Origin: Yamagishiella unicocca
Taxonomy: Eukaryota > Chlorophyta > Chlorophyceae > Chlamydomonadales > Volvocaceae
DNA length: 64,000 nucleotides
Reading direction: 5' to 3'
Assembly (NCBI GenBank): GCA_003116995.1
Contig: BDSL01000031.1
Coordinates: 738,501-802,500, forward strand
Of the stretch, positions 56,397-64,000 are shown one piece after another. Under the pieces are notes generated by a model. That model saw only the letters and a program-made list of their open reading frames with translations, did not search any database and was not told the DNA's origin. Positions within the stretch are counted from its first letter, which is position 1. The number at the start of each line of letters is the position of its first letter. A program made the translations under genes and the position numbers.

Positions 56397-57080
56397 TCGG
56401 GGTGATTTGTGCCGCTCACGTACTGTTGCATTCTGCCTGATTCTGCAGAGCGGTGCGGTCCCTTGCGGTCGCACCAGCGTAACATCCTAATATGGCTCGG
56501 TTGCGATCAATCCCTGTACATTTCCTGTAATCAGCTATTCATTTTCCGATTTAATTACGGAGGTTACAGGGGAAGGCGTGTGAAGGCGTTTCCTACCCCG
56601 GGTGATCGGCGAGGTGATCCGAGGTTGGTTCGCGCCTGTCCGCATTCCCTGCTCTTTGTTCCACGGTAAGGCAGGGAGCGAACCGCGTGATGCGCACGCG
56701 ACGTGCCACAGCAGCGGCCAAGGCTGGGTGCCTCTGAACTGAAGACTGAGTCCTGCAAGTTGCATCGCACACTTCCTACGCGGGGGACAAGTTGCCGCAT
56801 AGCTGGCAACTGATGTGGGCCTCGTGGTGCAATTGGCTGTTTGCCCAACAGGCTGCAGCAGTACGGTATTTAAGAAGCTATTGGTGCACCATGCACTCAG
56901 CATGTTCCTGCTGCACACAAGCAAGGCCATTACCGTGCACCTGCTCTCATGCCTTCCCACGTCATCCCTGGCGGGCTCAGCTGCTTTAGTAACTGCAAGC
57001 GAGTTCCGAAATGACATTGCTCATGAGCACGCACGCTACATTATAGGTGTCTATTGAGCAGAGAGCGCGGCAGTACCCCA
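56397..57080 (+). repeat. Right 684-bp direct repeat
   Basis: Second copy of 49861-50544, apparently without any difference. The flanks differ on both sides. Confidence 0.95.
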
Positions 57081-57988
57081 AGAGCCATCCTTAGTTTGCC
57101 TTAGCATCCTCACCCCCACGAAAACACTGACTTTCTACAATTAAGCATTTGTAACTCAGGTATTGCGCTGGGTCGCGCTGGGATTCCCTCACCAAACCCT
57201 CTCGCACACGCATGGAAACAAGAAAGGCACACTTGCCAGTTCGTCAGTTCCCCCTTTGCGTGATGCAGCCCTACACACCTTATCGCAACTCACTTCCCAT
57301 CCCTCTTCCCCTTTTCCGACGTGTTTCATTTCGGATGGTTAAGCGGCCGTAAGCGGCTGACTGCGCACGTTGGAAGCCAACGCATGAGCGACGACGCATG
57401 CCACCGAGCTCACACTGAATTGCTTTTGCGTTACGTGGACATACCGTATTGACCCCAGGGTCCACAGGGTCCCACCATGGCGGGTCGGGAAGCGTCCAGC
57501 TTGCGGGACTAGGGCAATCAGGACTATAACTTGGTCCGCTGTGGTGCGCAAATAACGTCATACACAGCACGACCAGCCAAATAACGATGGGGCTGAAGGT
57601 GCACTTAACCACGCTGTTATACATATACAGATACACGGCCATTGCGTTAATGCTATAATCGACTCACTTGGTATGAGGGCGTAGGATTTGAAGCGAGCGA
57701 GTTTCCATCGGCCCGCAACTTCGATAGGTCCGACGTAGCGCCATACCCTAGCATGACCAATTTAAGCTGTCACTGTAAAATTGGTCAAGCCTTGCCAGTA
57801 ACCAGGCATTGATATGGCTCTTGGCGGCCGGCCGCAGGCAACGGATGGACACCCGGGACGGTGACTGAATACTAGCATCAATTCTCTTGATATTTAGGGC
57901 ACTAATCGCAATTAGTGCTGCCATACTACGGCTTGTGGAATGTACCGGACCTAACTGACCTGTAAAGCCTGCTTAAACGAACGCGACC
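57081..57988. other. Upstream region of the LWD1-like gene
   Basis: Low-GC intergenic DNA without a supported exon. A dyad GCACTAAT-CGCA-ATTAGTGC at 57899-57918, 71 bp before the start codon, is the only notable element. Confidence 0.5.
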
Positions 57989-60900
57989 ATGAGCAACAGC
58001 GACAAGCGTGCCGAGATCTACACATATGTGGCACAGGACCCTGTATATGCCATGAACTGGAGCGTAAGTCAGGGGTGACTTACAGATGGCGCCAACGTTG
58101 GGGAACATATTACACTTTCCGCACGATGGATGTGCATAAGTCGATACGCGACATATGGAGAGAATCGGAACACACGCAGCCCGGCGGTTTGGTCGTTGCT
58201 AGGCGCTTTGGGGGGGGGGGCGCGCTGGGTCACAGCTGGGCTATCGTACGAATTGAAAGTGGAACATTTGGGGGGGCAAACAGGCACAGCGTGCGAAGGC
58301 ACGGCGACACATAGGCGAGGTGAATAGATGCACAGTAGCTTGGGTGCTTGCCCCCCCTTGTAGTCCTGGCACCCCTGGCGGCAACGTTGTTGACAGCAGT
58401 GAACCGTCCATCCCATGTTGCCGGATCCCATCGCCGCCCACGTTGCCACACCCTTCGTTTGCTGATCTCTTCACACCCTTCGTTTGTGATCTCTTCACAC
58501 CCTGAGCTTCCTACTTGGTACTCTCGGGTATGCACTCTGGTATGCTGTCTGGTACCGTATGCACTCTGGTACCTGTATGCATGAAGTCCCCTCCCTGCTG
58601 TAAAGTCCCCTCCCTGCTGTAAAGTCCCCTCCCTGCTGTAAAGTCCCCTCCCTGCTGTAAAGTCCCCTCCCTGCTGTAAAGTCCCCTCCCTGCTGTAAAG
58701 TCCCCTCCCTGCTGTTCCAAACGCCGCATCCAGCACTCCCTGCCCACTCAGTATTCCCCTGGCCCCCCCTCAACCCGAGTATGACCCACCGCCTGCCTGC
58801 CCACCCAGGTCCGGCGCGACCGGCGCTTCCGTCTGGCGGTGGGGTCGTTCCGCGAGGACGTGACCAACTACGTGGAGATCGTCAGCCGTGAGTGACGCTC
58901 TGGCTACCCACCCTGGGCGGTGGATGTTGCGGGGGGGGCGGTGGATGTTGCGGGGGGGGGGGGCGGTGGATGTTGCGCGGGGGGGGCCCTGGGTACACGG
59001 AGTGAAAGATAAACTTCAAAAGGTGGACCATCGGCGATTGTGAAGAAGGCCCGGAAGGAGAGACGTGACTTGGAATTGCTGGGGCCTGCCCTGCCCTTAC
59101 TGGGGCGGTGGCGGGCTGAGGCGAGGGGGGCGGGACGCAAAGCAAGGAGGGGAATACGGGGATGGCAGAAGGGCGAAGGAGGCAGGTGCATGTACGCACC
59201 TGGAGAAGACATGTGAGAGGATTGGATTGGGAGCTGGGTGCTGCTGGGCGGGCTGGACGTGGGGTCCAGGAGTACAGAGCATGCGGCAGGCAGGGGTGCG
59301 GCAGGGGTGGGGGATGGATGGGGAATAGACACCCTGGCGAGCTGCCCCCGGGGGAGGCCGGCATGCGAGGTGCGGGTTCGGCTCAGCCGCTGGCTCGACG
59401 CTCTGCTTCCACACGTCTCAGGCAAGCAGCAGCGGCGGGACACGGGAGTAGAATGGGAGGGCCTAAGCAAGCAACCCTTTACACTGGTGCGCCGCGAGGG
59501 GTTTTGCACGCATGATGAGTGGGATGGGTAGTGTGGTGCGGATGGCCTATCTGTTTCGAAGAGGCGGCGCGCGGGTGTTTTTAGCGGGTCACGAATGGAC
59601 CTGACGAGCTGGTCTGGGGGCGATGGGCGGGGAAGGGCTGAGGGAAAGGGCTGACGCGAGGCGGCCACATCGTAGGGTTCAAGAACCACCGCAGCTTATA
59701 CTCGCAACCCTCCGCGCCTCCTCTGCTCCTCTAACCTCTCCTCTCCTCTTCCCGCACAGTCGACGATGAGGCGGGGGAGCTTCGGTCCGACCCCGCCCTG
59801 CGCTTCCCGCACGACTACCCCGCCACCAAGCTCATGTGGCTGCCCGACCGCGAGGGCTGCCGGCCCGACCTGCTGGCCACCACCGGGGAGGCGCTGCGCA
59901 TCTGGAGGGTAGTGGATCCAGACGTAGGGGGAGGCGGCGATGGCGACGAGGGAGGCGCGAGCCGAGGTGTGCAGCTGCGCTCGCTACTGAACAATGTGAG
60001 TGCGCGCCCGGGGTGGGGGGTAGTGAGAAGGCCGGGTTGCGTCGGGGGATGCAGGGGATGGCAAGAAGATGCGGGAGCACTGTCAGTGTGCGAGCCAGCA
60101 GCGAGCCAGCAGCGAGCCAGCAGCGAGCCAGCAGCGAGCCAGCAGCGAGCCAGCAGCGAGCCAGCAGCGAGCCAGCGGCAGTGGGTCAGGCGGGGCCTAC
60201 GCGGGTTGCCGAACGACGTCTTTAACTACGAGCTCAAGAACGGCCGGGGTGGCGGGGTGGCGAAAAATCCGGGGGGAGGGGAGAGGGTGTCCTGATCAAG
60301 TATTGAAGGCAAAGCAAGCCCAGGCGGGGACTTACTTTTGTGAGGCCTGGTGAACTGTGTGCCGGACCTCACAGTGCAAGCCTTCAAGCTTTGTTAGTGA
60401 CGGCCCCCTTCTCACACGTCTGATCCACATGGTCTCATGTATGTTTGGCCGCAGACAACATGCCCGCGCTCACATTGTCCGGCTACATCGTGTTGTGTAT
60501 TGCACGACAAACAGCTACTGCGTAGGTCATCGTGTCATCGTCTCGCTTGAGTTGCAAACATTGCAAACACATCATTTTCGGAATAACACACGCAGATATT
60601 ATTTTCCCACGTCCCTGCTCTCTTGCAAAGTCGCACCCGCCCCGGCCCCACTTACCAATTGCTAAACGCATAATAGAACAAGCAGTCCGAGTTCTCTGCA
60701 CCGTTAACCTCGTTTGACTGGAATGAGGCGGACCCCAAGCGCCTGGGCACCTCCTCCATCGACACCACCTGCACGATATGGGACATAGAGGTGGGTTCGG
60801 GTGATGACGGGGGGGGCCGACTCGGAGATATGGGGTGGGAGCGGGTGTGGGATGGGCCGTTTCTTTGCTCGTCGCATCCATGGGCCAGTACGGAGAGCAG

Positions 60901-63154
60901 TCAGCAAGACTGCTGGCAGATGTGATGTGAACTATAGTACGGTATTTGCCTCCAAGCTGCGTATTGCTTGGCCGCTAAGCGATGAGTCCCCCGGGCGGCC
61001 AGCCGGCTAGCTACCACTCACTAGCCCACGACCCTCCGCCCTCCCCCTCAGTCGCCTTCTCCCCCCCTGCTTTCTCGCCCCCTCGCACTTGTTCCCCCAG
61101 CCCTCGCCTCACACCATATGCTCATTGACCAGCACATGCCCATTGACCACCGCATGCCCATTGACCACCACATGCCCACTGAGAACAGAAGGGCGAGGTG
61201 GACACACAGCTCATCGCGCACGACCGGGAGGTGTACGATATAGCCTGGGGCGGGCTGGGCGTGTTTGCCACCGTCTCGGCGGATGGCTCTGTGAGAGTGT
61301 TCGACTTGAGGTGGGTTCACGGCATACTGCGGGTGCGGGTGGCTTGCTGGCGTGAGCGCGGCTGGCATGAGCGGTGCTTGGTGGCCTGAGGTTAAGGGTA
61401 ACTGGTTTGATCGTGGGGTGGTGGGATGCTCCCATCCGTTCGTGGGGAAGTGGGGTGCTCCCGTCCGTTCGTGGTGGGGTGGGGTGCTCCCATTCGTTAT
61501 GCAAGCGCAGATGCTATACATTTGCCGGAGCGGCAGGACTTCCGTCATGCCGGACGGAGGGCGTGGGTTGGCGGGATGGTACCGGGTTGCAGGGTGGGAA
61601 GTGAGCCGGGTAGCCCGCATCTGGTTGCAAAACAGCAAGGCACTGATCACACCGCGATCACTCCCTCCCCCAGTTCCCCAGCATGCATCTCAAAACTTCT
61701 GTCTTAAACGGTTTTTTCGGACATCCACGGGTTTCCCTCGAACCCCCCAGGGACAAGGAGCACAGTACCATCATCTACGAAAGCCCCCAGCCAGACACCC
61801 CACTGTTGCGGCTGGGCTGGAACCGCCAGGACCCCCGCTACATGGCCACCATACTTATGGACTCGCGTAAGGTGCGCCTTCTAGTCTGGGTGAGCGCACA
61901 GGGGAAGCAGCACACAGCAATGACTTCAAGACTGGATGGATGTGTTTTGTGGTCGAGGGCTATATCGAGCTATAACCCCACATTCGCCTAACCACCCTAC
62001 ACCCCTCCCCTTCCCACCAGGTTGTCATTCTGGACATCCGCTACCCCACACTCCCTGTGGCTGAGCTGCACCGCCACCAGGCCCCCGTGAATGCGCTGGC
62101 CTGGGCACCGCACTCAGCACAGCACATATGCACTGCTGGCGACGACTCGCAGGTGCGTTTGTGGCATCTACTGGAGAGAGGACTTAGGTCTTAAGGGCTT
62201 GGGGGGGCCTTTAATGTGCGAAAAATGAACATGACCCCCTTGAGTGACCTAGCTTGTTATGCCCGTTCCAGCAGAGGGAGGACGGTAGTAAGGGGTGTAG
62301 GTGAGGAAGTTGCAGGGACCAGTTCGGGGAAAGCAATGGGGCTGTCACAGCTAAACCCGTGACCCTGAACCCAAGGCGTGCAGTGAGCTGACATAGGAGA
62401 GAGATTTTTAGGGTATTCTCACTTGTAAGGTCCCATAGATACTGTAGGTGCCGTAGGTCCCATCGGGAGAGGGTAACATAAACTGGACATAGGGCTCAGC
62501 AGTCAGGGTGAGCGAGCTGGGCCTGGGAGTAACATGTATAGCTGCGTGGTACCGGATGGGCAAGGGGTTGGTGCTACGTGGGAAGAACCTAGGGCTGGGA
62601 TGCGTGCTTCCCTTCCGAAGCGTCTTCGGGTTCGGCTGGTCGTCCTGACTTACCCCTCCGACTACCTTCCAAATCCTTACCTTCGCCGGGGCCCTCCTTG
62701 AAGGCCCTTATATGGGACGTGTCAGCGGTCGGAGGTGGCGCTGGCGGTGGTGCTGGTGGCCAGCAGGCGGCTGGGGGAGGAACGGCAGGCGACGTGTCCC
62801 TAGACCCAATCCTGGCCTATGGAGCACAGAGCGAGGTGGGCGAGCGGGGCAGCATGGGATACAAGAGGGAGCGGGGTCCCAGGGAGATGTTATACTTGTG
62901 TCACGAATTATCTTACAGCCACTCCTCGTGGTACTGTTAGATGTTAAGCGGGCATATAAACAATACCAAACCATTTTTTGAAGTGCCACACCGTGGTACT
63001 GCAAATAATAATTTCACAACATGCTTCACCTACACACACCTTTTCCTTCCATGTGGCCCCCTTTGCCTAGGTTAACCAGCTGCAATGGAGCTCTGCGCAG
63101 CCAGACTGGGTTGCCATCTGCTTTGGCAACAAAACGCAAATCCTAAGGGTTTGA
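57989..63154 (+). CDS. LWD1: WD40-repeat protein of the LWD1/TTG1 (AN11/DCAF7) family
   Basis: Exons 57989-58063, 58809-58887, 59760-59995, 60686-60790, 61189-61310, 61751-61871, 62021-62152, 62704-62835, 63071-63154 join in phase to 361 aa (plant LWD1 is about 346). Very strong matches to plant LWD1: [111 protein letters not shown] and the C-terminus [12 protein letters not shown]...QILRV. These are WD40 beta-propeller adaptors. Plant LWD1 acts in the circadian clock, while animal DCAF7 binds kinases and CUL4-DDB1. Lineage-specific Gly-rich loops occur near residues 110-120 and 297-316. Exon 8 uses an unusual GAAG acceptor. The gene is intact. Confidence 0.93.
58588..58712. repeat. 19-bp tandem repeat, about 7 copies, LWD1-like intron 1
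   Basis: Perfect copies of TGTAAAGTCCCCTCCCTGC, ending 96 bp before the acceptor at 58808. Each copy contains TGTAA, the polyadenylation signal, in sense orientation inside the transcript. Confidence 0.95.
58917..58990. repeat. 21-24-bp G-rich tandem repeat, 3 copies, LWD1-like intron 2
   Basis: Copies of GGCGGTGGATGTTGCG plus a G run of variable length. Confidence 0.85.
60088..60178. repeat. 11-bp tandem repeat AGCGAGCCAGC, about 8 copies, LWD1-like intron 3
   Basis: Perfect copies beginning about 90 bp after the donor of exon 3; open in all frames by chance. Confidence 0.93.
61676..61750 (+). repeat. Intron-end module family A, sense, forming the 3' end of LWD1-like intron 5
   Basis: CAGCATGCATCTCAAAACTT, CTGTCTTAAACGGTTTTTTC and CATCCACGGGTTTCCCTCGA end in ACCCCCCAG, which is the acceptor of exon 6. 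Here the module itself supplies the 3' splice site. Confidence 0.9.
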
Positions 63155-63406
63155 AGTATTGAAAATGTTGTAGGGCATGCAAATGGCCGGGACAGTTTAT
63201 TAGGTGGCCAATGGTTCATCTGCTTGGCTGGGATCATCTCCAATGTGCTGCTGTGGCCACTGAGTTTATCAGAGCAAGTGATGTGCCCACCCGCAATCGT
63301 GCTTACATTTAAGGGTAGTGGATGAGTTACTTTGCTTCAGTGCTGCTGACTGTGCTGCAGCCAACATGAGGGCTTGAGGAGTGTGGTTCCGACATTGGGC
63401 TGGTAA

Positions 63407-63499
63407 TGTAAGTGATGGCTGTAACATGTGAATCCTGAGTCATACAGGTGGAGCAGTATGTACACCATGTAACATAAATGAAGCAGGACCCATTTGTAA
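63407..63499 (+). terminator. Cluster of four TGTAA polyadenylation signals, LWD1-like gene
   Basis: TGTAA at 63407-63411, 63420-63424, 63468-63472 and 63495-63499, 250-345 nt after the stop codon. Nothing coding is seen from 63155 to 63914. Confidence 0.55.
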
Positions 63500-63914
63500 C
63501 ATCTGCTAAACAAATTCGAAAGGTTTGACCCACATTGAGTCTCTTAGTGTATATCCTAAGCGTTTATCCCAAGATGGCAAATTGGCATGCAGACGAGGCC
63601 CGCTACTCAGTATTTAGCACCTCACCCATAACCTTCCAATGAAAAACGAATATCAATAGTGATTACTGCATTTCATTGTTTGTGTGCTTGGCATTTGGCG
63701 TGCGCTTTGAATTGGTCACTTGTACACGCATGGCACCATCAGCAAGGTTTTTAGGGTCCGCTGGACGATTTCCATGAGGCCCAAAATATCTCTGCCAATC
63801 AGGATGCATTGCTGACAGATTACCTGTGCAGTGGATAATTTTCGAAATCCGCGCACGGCCAAAAGCATGCCCCCCCTCACAGCGGTCACAGGGTAGGTTT
63901 TACCACCCTCACTC

Positions 63915-64000
<86 letters not shown>
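63915..64000. repeat. (TAA)n trinucleotide microsatellite reaching the window end
   Basis: At least 28 uninterrupted TAA/AAT units, strongly AT-rich against the GC-rich background; the right end is cut by the window. Confidence 0.98.

Larger units (their letters stand above)
49861..57080. mobile_element. 7.2-kb transposon-like block bounded by 684-bp direct repeats
   Basis: Two direct repeats that look identical base for base (49861-50544 and 56397-57080) enclose 5.85 kb. Just inside them GAGGGTGGGC (50545-50554) and GCCCACCCTC (56389-56398) form a 10-bp terminal inverted repeat. Related 43-bp tandem arrays lie near both ends, and a broken multi-exon gene with a large inverted repeat lies in the middle. 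I see no target-site duplication at the outer edges (CACAA versus AGAGC), no tRNA primer-binding site and no polypurine tract, so it is not a standard LTR element. It may be a DIRS/PAT-like element, a TIR element in a duplicated target, or a non-autonomous composite. Confidence 0.55.

Noticed and set aside
49861..57080. Classical LTR retrotransposon
   Set aside because: The repeats do not start with TG, and there is no target duplication, primer-binding site, polypurine tract or reverse transcriptase/integrase motif.

Overview
The window reads as nuclear DNA of a volvocine (chlamydomonadalean) green alga. The coding sequence is very GC-rich and cut into many short exons with GT(G/A)-type donors and C/T-rich CAG acceptors. 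TGTAA polyadenylation signals, poly-Q/A/G low-complexity coding tracts, interstitial TTTTAGGG and TTTAGGG telomere-type repeats and very large intronic minisatellites fit the same group. All gene models were assembled by hand: each junction was checked for splice dinucleotides, phase and an open frame. The species cannot be named from the sequence.

Layout, left to right: (1) 1-1470 (+), C-terminal part of a low-complexity protein with repeated [DN]WR motifs. (2) 3544-7834 (+), a 731-aa bZIP transcription factor. (3) 10152-12575 (+), a chloroplast outer-envelope pore protein of the OEP21 family. (4) 13604-19436 (-), a 536-aa class III PLP aminotransferase in 11 exons. (5) 21370-27473 (+), a 493-aa haem catalase in 14 exons. 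(6) 28670-41509 (-), a 951-aa exostosin-family (GT47-like) glycosyltransferase with EGF-like modules in 23 exons. (7) 42486-46574 (+), translation initiation factor eIF3m. (8) 47955-48782 (-), an unrecognised multi-span membrane protein. (9) 49861-57080, a 7.2-kb transposon-like block: two apparently identical 684-bp direct repeats enclose related 43-bp tandem arrays, a frameshifted gene remnant and a 1.57-kb inverted repeat. (10) 57989-63154 (+), an LWD1/AN11/DCAF7-type WD40 protein.

The genes do not form a pathway; this is an ordinary mixed housekeeping and regulatory neighbourhood. The unusual part is the introns. Two families of short dispersed modules recur in introns of at least six of the eight spliced genes. 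They lie next to the 3' splice site in sense orientation or next to the 5' splice site in antisense orientation, as expected of introner-like (intron-creating) elements. Several introns also carry long tandem arrays. Two of these multiply ACGT-core (TACGTG) or G-box (CACGTG) motifs, giving about 95 and about 50 potential bZIP/bHLH sites; one lies inside the bZIP gene itself. Three gene pairs are convergent, and one pair is separated by a 12-bp palindrome that places a TGTAA signal on both strands.
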